From: Mucilaginibacter roseus
Lineage (GTDB): Bacteria > Bacteroidota > Bacteroidia > Sphingobacteriales > Sphingobacteriaceae
DNA length: 64,000 nt
Direction: 5' to 3'
NCBI RefSeq assembly: GCF_021215455.1
Contig: NZ_JAJPWV010000004.1
Span: 62,001 to 126,000, forward strand
Part shown: in pieces, positions 35,561 through 44,833 of the stretch
How positions within the stretch are numbered: the stretch's first letter is position 1
How the letters are laid out: each line of letters opens with the position of its first letter
The notes under the pieces: model-generated
Told to the model about the DNA's origin: nothing
Databases searched by the model: none
The model's input: only the letters and a program-made list of their open reading frames with translations
Made by a program: the position numbers and the translations under genes

Positions 35561-36868
35561 TTACAGTTTTTCGCCGTGCTGGCTAACGTCCAAACCTACA
35601 ATTTCTTCTTCCATGGATACACGTAACGGTGAAATCATATCGGTGATCTTTAATAACAATAGCGAACCAAAAAACGCGAATATCGAAGTACCGACCAATG
35701 CTACCAGTTGTATCAGGAACAACTTGGTTTCGCCAAAAAATAAGCCGTTGCCGTTAGCCATACCCGCGTTAACGTTGTGATGTGCGAATACACCGGTAAG
35801 CAGCATACCCACCATACCACCAACACCGTGGCAAGGAAATACATCCAATGTGTCATCAATTGAAGTGCGGGTACGCCACTCAACCACGAGGTTACTTACT
35901 ATGGCCGATATAATACCGATAGCCAGCGAGTGCGGCACCGATACAAAACCTGCAGCCGGTGTTATGGCCACCAAACCCACAACCGCACCAATACAGGTAC
36001 CCATGGCTGATGGTTTACGTCCGCGCAGCATATCAAAAAATATCCAGGTAATGCCTGCGGCGGCAGAAGCTGTGGTGCTGGTTGCGAGGGCGGTTACCGC
36101 TAATGGATTAGCGCCTAATGCCGAACCTGCATTAAAACCGAACCAGCCAAACCACAACAAGCCTGTGCCTATAATTACATAAGTGATACGGGCGGGCGAA
36201 TGTGTAGCCTCGTTACGGCGTTTCAAGTAAATGGCTGATGCCAATGCCGCCCAGCCTGCCGACATATGCACTACTGTACCGCCGGCAAAATCAAGCACGC
36301 CCATTTTGGCCAATATGCCATCAGGGTGCCAGGTGCTGTGGGCAAGCGGTGAGAATATGCAGATGGAGAACAGGATCAAAAAAATAATATATGAGTTGAA
36401 ACGGATACGCTCAGCAAATGCGCCGGTAATCAGCGCAGGGGTTATAATAGCAAACTTGAGCTGATACATGGCAAACAGTAACAACGGGATAGTTGGCGCT
36501 GCGGGCCAGGTTGCAGTACCCAGCATGCCCTTCATCATAAAAAAAGTTGATGGATTACCTATTACCCCGCCTACACTATCGCCAAATGCTAAGCTGAAAC
36601 CGAATACTCCCCAGATCACGGTAATGATCACCATACAAACAATACTTTGCAGCATGGTTGATATGACATTCTTTTTATTCACCATACCGCCGTAAAAAAA
36701 GGCAAGTCCGGGAGTCATGATCAACACCAACGCGGTTGACATCAGCATCCAGGCGATATCTGCACCGTTGAAATGCGATTTTTCGGTTGTGTTTAACTCA
36801 ATTGAAGGATAAACAAAGGTAAGTACTAAAGCAATCAGGATTAAAAGGAAAGGAAAGTACCGTTTCAT
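35561..36868 (-). CDS. amt: Ammonium transporter
   Basis: The ~435-residue protein has an N-terminal hydrophobic segment (FPFLLILIALVLTFVYPSI), possibly a signal, then eleven Amt/Rh helices. Family motifs include MTPGLAFFYGGMVNKKNVISTM, DFAGGTVVHMSAGWAALASA with a pore-lining His, then LLWFGWFGFNAGSALG and DVFPCHGVGGMVGMLLTGVFA with the second pore His region. It carries ammonium across the inner membrane. ATG 36868 is preferred over the in-frame TTG three bases upstream. The usual partner glnK is absent from both flanks. It follows nuoN with a 106-nt gap and no terminator seen there. Confidence 0.96.
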   Translation of the reverse strand: MKRYFPFLLILIALVLTFVYPSIELNTTEKSHFNGADIAWMLMSTALVLIMTPGLAFFYGGMVNKKNVISTMLQSIVCMVIITVIWGVFGFSLAFGDSVGGVIGNPSTFFMMKGMLGTATWPAAPTIPLLLFAMYQLKFAIITPALITGAFAERIRFNSYIIFLILFSICIFSPLAHSTWHPDGILAKMGVLDFAGGTVVHMSAGWAALASAIYLKRRNEATHSPARITYVIIGTGLLWFGWFGFNAGSALGANPLAVTALATSTTASAAAGITWIFFDMLRGRKPSAMGTCIGAVVGLVAITPAAGFVSVPHSLAIGIISAIVSNLVVEWRTRTSIDDTLDVFPCHGVGGMVGMLLTGVFAHHNVNAGMANGNGLFFGETKLFLIQLVALVGTSIFAFFGSLLLLKITDMISPLRVSMEEEIVGLDVSQHGEKL

Positions 36869-36974
36869 CAATTTTTTAGATAATTAAATTTAGAATGGCG
36901 TGAAAATATGATTTTTATTATAAAATCACTACTAAATTTACATTATTCCCAAAATTAAACGACTTAAACTCATT

Positions 36975-38480
36975 TTAAAGCACCTTGTAGAGAAAATGCG
37001 GAAATAATCCTAAGAAAATAATTAAAATCGTCAATAAAATCGATAATGCTATAATCTTTTTGTCTGAATGATCGTGCTCGAACGGCAATGCACCTTTACG
37101 TAAAAACAAGTTAAGCGGTATTTTGATATAATAAAACAATGATACAACGGTTACTACGGCGCCTGTTATCATTAAAGCAAGCAACCAAACGTCATGATTT
37201 TGCTGATAGGTGGCATACACAGACGAAAAAACGAAAAGCTTTCCGGTAAATCCGGCTGAAACAGGCAAACCTGTTAGCGATATCAGTATAATAACGAAAC
37301 AAACTGACACTATTGGATATTTAAAGCCTAACCCTTTATATTCTGTTACTTTTTCCGCGCCGGTTTGATTGGTATAATAGGTAGCCATCAACAGCGCAGC
37401 AATATTAGCAATGGCATAAACCGCCAAGTAATAAATCAATGAGTTTAAACCTTGTGGCGAGTAGGTAACTACAGCCATCAGCGCGAAACCCGTATGCCCG
37501 ATGCTGGAATAGGCCAACATACGTTTTACATTTTGCTGCGCCACCGCCGCAAAGTTACCGGCTATCATGGTAACTATACCGATGGCTGATAATACCAACC
37601 GGAAATCAAAATCGGGGTGCGGAACTACGGCTACAAAGGCATTAACAAAATTGATTAAAAGGGCGAAAGCGGCAATTTTGGGTACGGTTGACAAGTAGGC
37701 GGTAACAGGTGTAGCAGCACCTTCATAAACATCGGGCACCCAAAAATGAACCGGCACAAATGACAGCTTGAAACCGATGCCTATCAGCACCAGTGTTAAA
37801 GCCAGCCCAACACCCGCGATGCCAGTAGCGGTTAGGTTGACCATGAATTTTGGATCCCAAATATCCAGCGAACCGGTAAAACCGTATAATAAGGATATAC
37901 CATACAGCAACACCGCTGATGATGCCGCGCCAAACAGTACATATTTTAAACCTGCCTCGGCGCTAAAGCCGCTTTCCGACCGGTAGGCCACCATTAGATA
38001 TGAGGAGATGGATACCATCTCGACTGCCAGGAAAATAGACAGCAGGTTGGTAGCCATCGTCATTAAATGCAAACCCAAAACCGAGCCTATAGTGATGGTG
38101 TACAGATCAGACAATCCCTTTTTATGCGTGCTCAACTTATTATCCCATGGAAAATAAATCATCAGCAGCACGGTAAGCAGATCGATAATTACCTTAAATG
38201 ATACAGCTTTATTATACAGCAAAAGCATTCCGCTGAATAGGGGCACAGCACCGCCTGCCTGCTCAGCTAAGGAATATTGCTCATAATCCTTAAAAAAAAC
38301 TATGATCAAACCGGCTATACCTATCGCCCGGCAATATTTTTCGGATCTCTTACCAATAAACAAGTCGGCCAATAAAACCAGCACAAACAGTCCGCTCAAA
38401 TACAGCTCGGGCACAAAAAAGTGCACATCGCTTAATATTTTGCTTAGCTGCTCGGGTATGGTAGGTAACAGGTCGTGCAT
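36975..38480 (-). CDS. nuoN: NADH-quinone oxidoreductase subunit N
   Basis: This 501-residue membrane subunit is one of the three antiporter-like proton-pumping modules of complex I. About fourteen helices are visible. The FAVEMVSISSYLMVA-like segment (VEMVSISSYLMVAYR), then FKLSFVPVHFWVPDVYEGA and VKRMLAYSSIGHTGFALM are NuoN hallmarks with conserved Glu, Lys and His residues. It is the last gene of the nuoH-N cluster, 9 nt after nuoM. Confidence 0.96.
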   Translation of the reverse strand: MHDLLPTIPEQLSKILSDVHFFVPELYLSGLFVLVLLADLFIGKRSEKYCRAIGIAGLIIVFFKDYEQYSLAEQAGGAVPLFSGMLLLYNKAVSFKVIIDLLTVLLMIYFPWDNKLSTHKKGLSDLYTITIGSVLGLHLMTMATNLLSIFLAVEMVSISSYLMVAYRSESGFSAEAGLKYVLFGAASSAVLLYGISLLYGFTGSLDIWDPKFMVNLTATGIAGVGLALTLVLIGIGFKLSFVPVHFWVPDVYEGAATPVTAYLSTVPKIAAFALLINFVNAFVAVVPHPDFDFRLVLSAIGIVTMIAGNFAAVAQQNVKRMLAYSSIGHTGFALMAVVTYSPQGLNSLIYYLAVYAIANIAALLMATYYTNQTGAEKVTEYKGLGFKYPIVSVCFVIILISLTGLPVSAGFTGKLFVFSSVYATYQQNHDVWLLALMITGAVVTVVSLFYYIKIPLNLFLRKGALPFEHDHSDKKIIALSILLTILIIFLGLFPHFLYKVL

Positions 38481-38489
38481 AAGCTGATG

Positions 38490-40091
38490 TTATTTCTTTA
38501 AAAACTCTACCAATGCCAGCACGCTACCGTTGGCCACATCAAGCACCAGCGACGGGAAGATACCAAGCGCCAGCGCCATAATGGCTAAAGGCACCAGCGT
38601 TAAGGTTTCGCGCACATTAATGTCGGTTAGCGCTGTACGCCATACTTCGCCACCTTTTAACAACGTTTTGCCGAAGAACATACGCTGTAAGGTCCATAAA
38701 AAATAGGCAGCGCTTAATAATATGCCGATTGAGCCGCCAATGGCCATCCAATAAGGCAACAAACCGTTAGTGGTTGATGATTTAAATGTGCCGGCCAGGG
38801 TGAAAGCTTCGGCCACAAAGGCAGAGAAACCCGGCAAACCTAATGAGGCAAAGAACGCGATCATTACAAAGGCGGTATATTTCGGCATAATACTGCCCAA
38901 GCCGCGGAAATTGTAAATATCCCTATCGTGCACGCGGTTGTATACCACCCCTACCAGGTAAAATAACATGGACGACAAAAAGCCATGGCTGATCATTTGT
39001 AAAATAGCACCGCTTATGCCTTCGGCAGTTTGCGAGGCGATACCCAGCAGCACAAAACCCATGTGCGATACGGAGGAATAAGCGATCATGCGTTTCAGAT
39101 CGCGCTGGGCAAGGGCATTCAATGCTCCGTATAATATAGAAACTACCCCAAGCAAGCCCAGCCAGAACGCGCCGGTAGCAGCTACCTCAGGGAAGATGCC
39201 CAAACAAATGCGGATGATACCATAGCCGCCGATCTTTAACAATACCCCTGCCAGTATGATGGATACCGGCGTTGGAGCTTCTACGTGAGCTACAGGCAGC
39301 CAGGTATGTAGGGGTACCACCGGCACCTTAATGGCAAAGGCAATAAACAGCACCACAAAGCCCAACACACGGGCAGGTACACCTAATATGGTTTGCTGCG
39401 CGGCGGCAGAGAATATGGAATCGGCACTGTAATTGGCCGGATTCATCATTTGAACAATATTGAAGGTATGGTTACCCGTAGCCGGATCAGTAACCGATAG
39501 GTAAAGACCTACCATCACCAGCAACATGAATACTGAACCGAACAGGGTGTACAAAAAGAACTTGATGGCCGCATATTCACGCCGAACGCCGCCCCACATA
39601 CCAATCAGGAAGTATAATGGTAACAGCATCAGCTCGTAAAACAGGTAGAATAAAAAGAAATCCAGCGCACAAAACACGCCGATAACTGCCATATCCAGCA
39701 ACAAAAACAAAGCGAAGAAACCTTTTACGTTGCTGCTTATCTCCCACGATGCCACCGTAGCGATTACCATGACCAGGGTAGTCATTACCAGCAAAGGCAC
39801 CGAAATACCATCAACACCAACAAAATAATCTATCTGCATAGCACCGGCAGAGCCAAGATCGAGGTGTATCCAGGGTAATTTTTGAACGAATTGAAACTGA
39901 TCCTCATGGTTGATGCCGGCAAAGCCTGCTCCGGTTTTAAACTCCAAGTACATGTAAATACTCAATGCAAACTGCACCAGCGTAGCCAGCAGGGTAATGT
40001 ATTTAAAGCTCGCCCGTAATGATGACGGCAGCAGCAATATAATTGTGCCGAACAGTACAGGTATGAATATCAGTATCGTTAAAAGGTTCAT
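38490..40091 (-). CDS. nuoM: NADH-quinone oxidoreductase subunit M
   Basis: This ~533-residue antiporter-like subunit of complex I has about fourteen helices. Diagnostic stretches are FFLFYLFYELMLLPLYFLIG (Glu in helix 5), IKVPVVPLHTWLPVAHVEAPT, then RDLKRMIAYSSVSHMGFVLLG. ATG 40091 is chosen over the in-frame TTG three bases earlier. It follows the nuoL stop by only a few bases and precedes nuoN by 9 nt, consistent with translational coupling. It pumps protons across the inner membrane together with NuoL and NuoN. Confidence 0.96.
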   Translation of the reverse strand: MNLLTILIFIPVLFGTIILLLPSSLRASFKYITLLATLVQFALSIYMYLEFKTGAGFAGINHEDQFQFVQKLPWIHLDLGSAGAMQIDYFVGVDGISVPLLVMTTLVMVIATVASWEISSNVKGFFALFLLLDMAVIGVFCALDFFLFYLFYELMLLPLYFLIGMWGGVRREYAAIKFFLYTLFGSVFMLLVMVGLYLSVTDPATGNHTFNIVQMMNPANYSADSIFSAAAQQTILGVPARVLGFVVLFIAFAIKVPVVPLHTWLPVAHVEAPTPVSIILAGVLLKIGGYGIIRICLGIFPEVAATGAFWLGLLGVVSILYGALNALAQRDLKRMIAYSSVSHMGFVLLGIASQTAEGISGAILQMISHGFLSSMLFYLVGVVYNRVHDRDIYNFRGLGSIMPKYTAFVMIAFFASLGLPGFSAFVAEAFTLAGTFKSSTTNGLLPYWMAIGGSIGILLSAAYFLWTLQRMFFGKTLLKGGEVWRTALTDINVRETLTLVPLAIMALALGIFPSLVLDVANGSVLALVEFLKK

Positions 40092-40095
40092 CAAT

Positions 40096-42156
40096 CTATG
40101 AGATGAGTAATTTAAAAATAAACACTAAAAGCACCACCGCCAGCATACTATACATGTAGTACTGCAATTTACCACCCTGGAATAGCCTCACCAAATTGCC
40201 AGTGCGCCTTACTAAAACGGTTATCAAATAAATTATGCCATTCACAACATAGCGGTCGGCCCACTCGGCTAATGAAGACAATGTGCCGGTTATACTGCGC
40301 AGCAGGTTCACTATTCCGTCAATAACCGTGCGGTCAAACCAGTAAAGCAGATTACTTAATGCCAAGGCGCCTTTTACAAACAGCTTATTATAAATAGCAT
40401 CAATATACCATTGGTTGTATGACAGCCTGAACAGCCAGCCATTTTGCCGGGCCACATAATTACGCTTTACGTACATAGCATACGCCAGATACATTACAAT
40501 AACGCAAAAAATGTTAACTCCGACAGGAATCAGCGTATGGTAAACATTCATGCGCTCCAGGTGGTTAGCTGGCAGAAAACCCTGGTAGAGCCAGGCGTGC
40601 TCATACAGCCACGGATGTAAGGAAAACAGCGGAAACAAACTGCAAAGCGCAAGCAATACCAGCGGCATTTTGTAATTCCAACCCCCATCACTTATATGGA
40701 GTTTTATATCCGGATTAATATTCAGCAAACGAAATTTGCCAAAGAATACCTTTACAATTAAGCGGCTCACATAGAATGCGGTAAGCAAACTGGTCAGCAA
40801 GGCACCCGCAGGCACCAGTTGGAAGTACCAGGCCTTGCCTTCCGCCCATTCAAAGGCTTGTATCAGGATGCCATCCTTAGACAAGTATCCTGAAGTAAAT
40901 AATAAACCGATCAGTGCGAGACTGCCTATTACAGCGCTAATAAAGGTTAAAGGGAGCTTTTTACGCAGTCCGCCCATATACAATATATTCTGCGGATCAA
41001 TGTCAAGATGGTTTTCGTGTTTGATGTGCTGCATCTCGTGGATCACGATACCGGCTACCAAGAACAACAGGCATTTAAAAAAAGCATGCGTAGCCAAATG
41101 GAACAGTGACGAAGCGTAAGCCCCTACCCCCATAGCCAGCACCATAAAACCAAGCTGCGATATGGTGGAATAGGCCAGTATCCTTTTCAGATCGTTTTGT
41201 GTTAGGGCGATGCTTGCCGCCATGAACGCGGTGAAACAGCCGATAACGGCAAAAACGCTTAACTCTTCGGGCGTAAAAAGTGGGTATGCCCTGCCCAGCA
41301 AAAACACACCCGCCGCAACCATCGTAGCTGCGTGAATCAAAGCTGATACTGAGGTTGGACCCTCCATGGCATCGGGCAGCCAGGTATGTAATGGGAACTG
41401 TGCCGACTTAGCAGCCATACCTAAAAATATCCCTGCAAAAGCTACATATTGCCATACGGCAGGTAGCTGACCGGCAGGAGCTATCCATACGCCGTTTTCG
41501 ATAACGGACTTGGATACCAGGCCATTATCGCCAAATAGCCGAACCAGATCAAAAGTACCGTATTGCGCAAACAGGATGATGACGGCGGAGAGTAAGCCTA
41601 CATCTCCTATCCTGTTCATGATGAAGGCTTTTTTGTTGGCCTGCACCGCCTTATCGCGCGTAAACCAAAAACCTATCAGTAGATACGATGAAAAACCCAC
41701 TAACTCCCAAAAAGCGTAAAGCAGTATCGTACTATCAACCACCACCAGCGCAAGCATACTAAAGCAAAAGAAGCTGAGGTAAGTGAAGTAGCGGTTAAAG
41801 CGTTCATCCTCCTTCATGTAAGCCATGGAGTAGATGTGTACCGGCAGGGCTATCACAGGCACCAACGCCAGCATCATCACCGATAAATTATTGAGCCATA
41901 CACCCGCGTACACCTTGGTAGCGCCTATGGTAAACCAAAGTTGTTGTGTATGCACAGCGGTAGTATTCCAAACAGCGGCAAAAACACTGATGGCAAACGC
42001 GGCACTTAATAGTATGGCGATGGTGGAGATCCATCCGGTAATCTTTAACTTATTAGGTATAAAATTATTGATAACCGCCGCCAGCAATGGCAACACCACC
42101 GCCACCACCGTGTGGAACGTTTGTATATGAGCTATATGTGCCTGATCGGGTATCAA
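40096..42156 (-). CDS. nuoL: NADH-quinone oxidoreductase subunit L
   Basis: This 686-residue complex I subunit is the distal proton pump. Typical segments are LLYAFWELVGFSSYLLIGFW, KSAQFPLHTWLPDAMEGPTSVSALIHAATMV and LKRILAYSTISQLGFMVLAMG; the long C-terminal lateral helix and anchor occupy roughly 560-686. The start is a TTG at 42156, since no ATG is in frame until within the known helices; the N-terminus IPDQAHIAHIQTFH is unusual next to typical NuoL starts. It lies 62 nt after nuoK. Confidence 0.95.
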   Translation of the reverse strand: MIPDQAHIAHIQTFHTVVAVVLPLLAAVINNFIPNKLKITGWISTIAILLSAAFAISVFAAVWNTTAVHTQQLWFTIGATKVYAGVWLNNLSVMMLALVPVIALPVHIYSMAYMKEDERFNRYFTYLSFFCFSMLALVVVDSTILLYAFWELVGFSSYLLIGFWFTRDKAVQANKKAFIMNRIGDVGLLSAVIILFAQYGTFDLVRLFGDNGLVSKSVIENGVWIAPAGQLPAVWQYVAFAGIFLGMAAKSAQFPLHTWLPDAMEGPTSVSALIHAATMVAAGVFLLGRAYPLFTPEELSVFAVIGCFTAFMAASIALTQNDLKRILAYSTISQLGFMVLAMGVGAYASSLFHLATHAFFKCLLFLVAGIVIHEMQHIKHENHLDIDPQNILYMGGLRKKLPLTFISAVIGSLALIGLLFTSGYLSKDGILIQAFEWAEGKAWYFQLVPAGALLTSLLTAFYVSRLIVKVFFGKFRLLNINPDIKLHISDGGWNYKMPLVLLALCSLFPLFSLHPWLYEHAWLYQGFLPANHLERMNVYHTLIPVGVNIFCVIVMYLAYAMYVKRNYVARQNGWLFRLSYNQWYIDAIYNKLFVKGALALSNLLYWFDRTVIDGIVNLLRSITGTLSSLAEWADRYVVNGIIYLITVLVRRTGNLVRLFQGGKLQYYMYSMLAVVLLVFIFKLLIS

Positions 42157-42218
42157 CGTTTAGTTCTTTGTTTAGTTCAATTTTATCAACCAATAACGGC
42201 TACATTACCTTATTGGGC

Positions 42219-42524
42219 TCAATCTCCCAGTTTGTTAATTTTTGACGGATCGATAGTTTTGTATTGCCTGTATACATTCAGAATGATAGCCAGCGCTACA
42301 GCGGTTACCGCCGCGGCCAGCACAATAGCAAACAGGGCGAACACCTGGCCGCCGTTGTTGATTTTATCGTATTTACCAAAAGCTACCAGGTTTAATATAG
42401 CTGCGTTCAACATCAGCTCAACACCTATCAGTATTTGTATGGCATTGCGTTTGGCTACCACGATATACAAGCCTATACAAAAAAGGGCAGCGCTAAGCAG
42501 TAAAAATTCATTTAGGCCGATCAT
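42219..42524 (-). CDS. nuoK: NADH-quinone oxidoreductase subunit K
   Basis: The 101-residue protein has three helices and the NuoK marks: GLNEFLLLSAALFCIGLY at the start, then IQILIGVELMLNAAILNLVAF with the conserved intramembrane Glu, and VFALFAIVLAAAVTAVALAI. It is part of the proton-translocating membrane arm. Its ATG overlaps the nuoJ stop (42521-42524, ATGA), indicating translational coupling. Confidence 0.96.
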   Translation of the reverse strand: MIGLNEFLLLSAALFCIGLYIVVAKRNAIQILIGVELMLNAAILNLVAFGKYDKINNGGQVFALFAIVLAAAVTAVALAIILNVYRQYKTIDPSKINKLGD

Positions 42525-43069
42525 GCCTGCGGCTCCTTTCTTGACAGGTGTGCCGCACCTACCAACGCGAAAAGCAGCAATATGGAGATAGCCTCGAACG
42601 GCAACAGGTAACGCGTCATCAGGTTAACGCCGATGCTTTCTACCAGTACTGTATCCGGCTTCATGATGTTACCTTCTGCAACTGCGGTTTTTACCCAGTC
42701 GGCATCATTTATATTAACCTGCCTGAGGGCTACAAACATCACCACAAAAAACATCAGGGCCAACAATACAGCAGGCAGTTTACTTAAGCTTATGAACTTG
42801 CCTTTTTGCTGCTGTAATACCTCTAATGTTTCGCGGCCCGATAGCATAAAGGCAAACAGTATAAGCACCAATATGCCACCCACGTAGATCACAATTTGGG
42901 TGACGGCCACAAAATCTGCCAGGGCAAGCACATATAAACCCGCTAAGGCAAACAGCGTAACAAAAAACATAAATACCGAGCGCACGAGATTTTTAGCCGC
43001 TGCTACGTACAATGCCGACCCGAGCGCGATGGCAGCAAGGATGTAAAACATGACCTTCACCAGCATCAT
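42521..43069 (-). CDS. nuoJ: NADH-quinone oxidoreductase subunit J
   Basis: The 182-residue protein has about five helices. The conserved NuoJ stretch VTQIVIYVGGILVLILFAFML lies near residues 55-75, within the helix that forms a pi-bulge in complex I. It begins with overlap of the nuoI stop (43066-43069) and ends in overlap with nuoK, so nuoI-J-K are tightly coupled. Confidence 0.95.
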   Translation of the reverse strand: MMLVKVMFYILAAIALGSALYVAAAKNLVRSVFMFFVTLFALAGLYVLALADFVAVTQIVIYVGGILVLILFAFMLSGRETLEVLQQQKGKFISLSKLPAVLLALMFFVVMFVALRQVNINDADWVKTAVAEGNIMKPDTVLVESIGVNLMTRYLLPFEAISILLLFALVGAAHLSRKEPQA

Positions 43070-43653
43070 TGCCCTTCCTCCTTCTTTTTCATGGCGGCAA
43101 GCTTGGCGGCTTGCTTTTCGGCATTTTGCTTTTCAAGGAGCGCACGTTTTTCTTCGGCCTCCTCCTTCGTCATGTCCGAAAATTCGTATACCAGGTCGCT
43201 CAGCTCAAATACCGTACGGTCATACGTATTGGTCATGGTGATGCACTCGGTCGGGCAAACAACAGTACACAGACCGCAATACATGCACTTGGCCATGTCA
43301 ATATCAAACTTGGCGGCGTAAAGGCGCTTGGTTGTACCATCAGAGGTTTGGCCGATAGCCTCCGTGGCTTTAATGGATTCGATATCAATGCAATCCACCG
43401 GACATATCTTTGCACACAGATCGCACACAATGCAATCATCCATCTCCACGTCTAACTGGTAACGGCCTACCTCGGGTACAGGCAGTTGTTGTTTTGGATA
43501 CTGGATTGTATTAGTTCCCTCGAGTTTTTTAAAGTAATTATCATCACTCACCCGGGTTATCTCGCGTGTCTTTTTTGACGCAAACAAATGGCCTATGGTC
43601 AGAGTCATCCCCTTCCATGCAGTAATAAAGCCATTTATCGCGCTTTTAAACAT
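43066..43653 (-). CDS. nuoI: NADH-quinone oxidoreductase subunit I (2x[4Fe-4S])
   Basis: The 195-residue subunit carries two ferredoxin-type clusters on the path to quinone: Cys74/77/80/84 in DCIVCDLCAKICPVDCI and Cys123/126/129/133 in KCMYCGLCTVVCPTECI, with the cross-ligating Cys after each. The C-terminus is a charged Glu/Lys/Ala-rich helix (MTKEEAEEKRALLEKQNAEK), longer than in many homologues. A low-complexity repeat of about 80 bp separates it from nuoH, although these two are normally adjacent and coupled. Confidence 0.96.
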   Translation of the reverse strand: MFKSAINGFITAWKGMTLTIGHLFASKKTREITRVSDDNYFKKLEGTNTIQYPKQQLPVPEVGRYQLDVEMDDCIVCDLCAKICPVDCIDIESIKATEAIGQTSDGTTKRLYAAKFDIDMAKCMYCGLCTVVCPTECITMTNTYDRTVFELSDLVYEFSDMTKEEAEEKRALLEKQNAEKQAAKLAAMKKKEEGQ

Positions 43654-43654
43654 A

Positions 43655-43734
43655 TTCTGTTAAATTCTAAAATCTAATTTCTAACAATACCCCACCATTC
43701 ACTAATCACTATTCACCACTCTCTATTCACCAAC
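43655..43734. repeat. Low-complexity repeat inserted between nuoI and nuoH
   Basis: The gap reads as a string of CTAATTTCTAAC, CACTAATCACTATTCACC and CTCTATTCACC-like words with no coding potential. It sits inside an otherwise tightly packed nuo cluster. Confidence 0.6.
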
Positions 43735-44805
43735 CTACATCAACCACAACCGCCATATACCTGATATCAACATACAGGCAAAGGCCAAAGGCGTCAATAC
43801 CTTCCAGCACAGGTTCATCAGTTGGTCAACACGCAAACGAGGCAACGTCCAGCGTATCCACATTTGTACGCCTACCAACGCTAAACTTTTAATTGCCACC
43901 CAAAAAATGCCCCACCAAATGTTGGTAGTCCAATCGGCCAGCTTTAACGCGCCCATGTTTGGCAACGGCGTATTCCAGGCACCTAAAAACAGGATAACCC
44001 CGATCATGGATACCAAAAACATCATCGAATACTCAGCCAAAAACACGAATGCGAAACCCAGACCCGAATATTCGGTATGGAAACCCGCCACCAGTTCTGA
44101 TTCCGCCTCCGGGATATCAAAAGGCGCCCGGTTTGACTCGGCCAGTGATGCAATGAAATATATAACAAACGCCACAATTAAGTGCGGCGCCCTGAAAATG
44201 TTCCAGCTCAGCAAACCGCCAATATTCGTAACATCCCAAAAGCCAAAAAACTTTATGGTTTCTCCCGACTGCACGCCTTGTTGCGTGGAGATAACCTGCA
44301 GATCAAGCGACTGTGCGATCATGACGGCTGATATAATAGCGAATCCGGCCGGTATCTCATAAGAAATGATCTGTGCGGCAGAACGCATGGCACCCAGTAT
44401 GGAGTACTTATTATTTGAACCCCAACCCGCCATCAGTATGCCTAATGTTTCTATAGAGATTATAGCGAAGACGTAGTATAAACCGATATTTACTTTAGAA
44501 GGCACCAATCCAGGCCCCCAGGGCATGGCTGCAAAGCCCATGTAAACCGCTACAAATATAATTACCGGGGCAAGGATGAACAGCCATTTATCCGCCTTCG
44601 AGGGGATGATCAACTCCTTTTGGATCATCTTAAGAATATCCGCAAAAGTTTGCAGCGCACCAAATTTACCTGTTTCAGTGGGGCCGAGCCTGTCCTGAAT
44701 GTAAGCTGATATTTTGCGCTCTGCATATACCCCAAACAGGGCAAACAATGCGGCAAACGCAAATAGTCCGGCAGCTACAAGAAAATATATAAGGTAATTA
44801 CTCAA
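43735..44805 (-). CDS. nuoH: NADH-quinone oxidoreductase subunit H
   Basis: This 356-residue membrane subunit forms much of the quinone-binding chamber of complex I. About eight helices are visible. Hallmarks are the DRLGPTETGKFGALQTFADILK segment with KEL, then SLAESNRAPFDIPEAESELVAGFHTEYSG. The start is a TTG at 44805 giving the usual beginning; no ATG lies nearby. A TAAGTTTG element 20 nt upstream suggests an independent promoter, and nuoG is not upstream. Confidence 0.96.
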   Translation of the reverse strand: MSNYLIYFLVAAGLFAFAALFALFGVYAERKISAYIQDRLGPTETGKFGALQTFADILKMIQKELIIPSKADKWLFILAPVIIFVAVYMGFAAMPWGPGLVPSKVNIGLYYVFAIISIETLGILMAGWGSNNKYSILGAMRSAAQIISYEIPAGFAIISAVMIAQSLDLQVISTQQGVQSGETIKFFGFWDVTNIGGLLSWNIFRAPHLIVAFVIYFIASLAESNRAPFDIPEAESELVAGFHTEYSGLGFAFVFLAEYSMMFLVSMIGVILFLGAWNTPLPNMGALKLADWTTNIWWGIFWVAIKSLALVGVQMWIRWTLPRLRVDQLMNLCWKVLTPLAFACMLISGIWRLWLM

Positions 44806-44825
44806 CGCCCAAAATCCTTTGGATG

Positions 44826-44833
44826 CAAACTTA
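44826..44833 (-). promoter_or_regulatory. -7 element (TAAGTTTG) of nuoH-N
   Basis: TAAGTTTG followed by CA matches TAnnTTTG and lies 20 nt before the nuoH TTG start. It supports transcription of nuoH-N as a unit separate from any nuoA-G. Confidence 0.45.

Noticed and set aside
35561..36868. Possible glnK-amt nitrogen operon
   Set aside because: No PII-type gene lies on either side; amt is followed by its own terminator.
42112..42591. 159-codon plus-strand ORF
   Set aside because: Shadow opposite nuoK and nuoJ; Ser/Thr/Ala-rich composition typical of the complement of membrane-protein genes.
43655..43734. Possible CRISPR-like repeat array
   Set aside because: The words are degenerate, about 7-10 nt, with no constant repeat length and no unique spacers; no cas genes are present.
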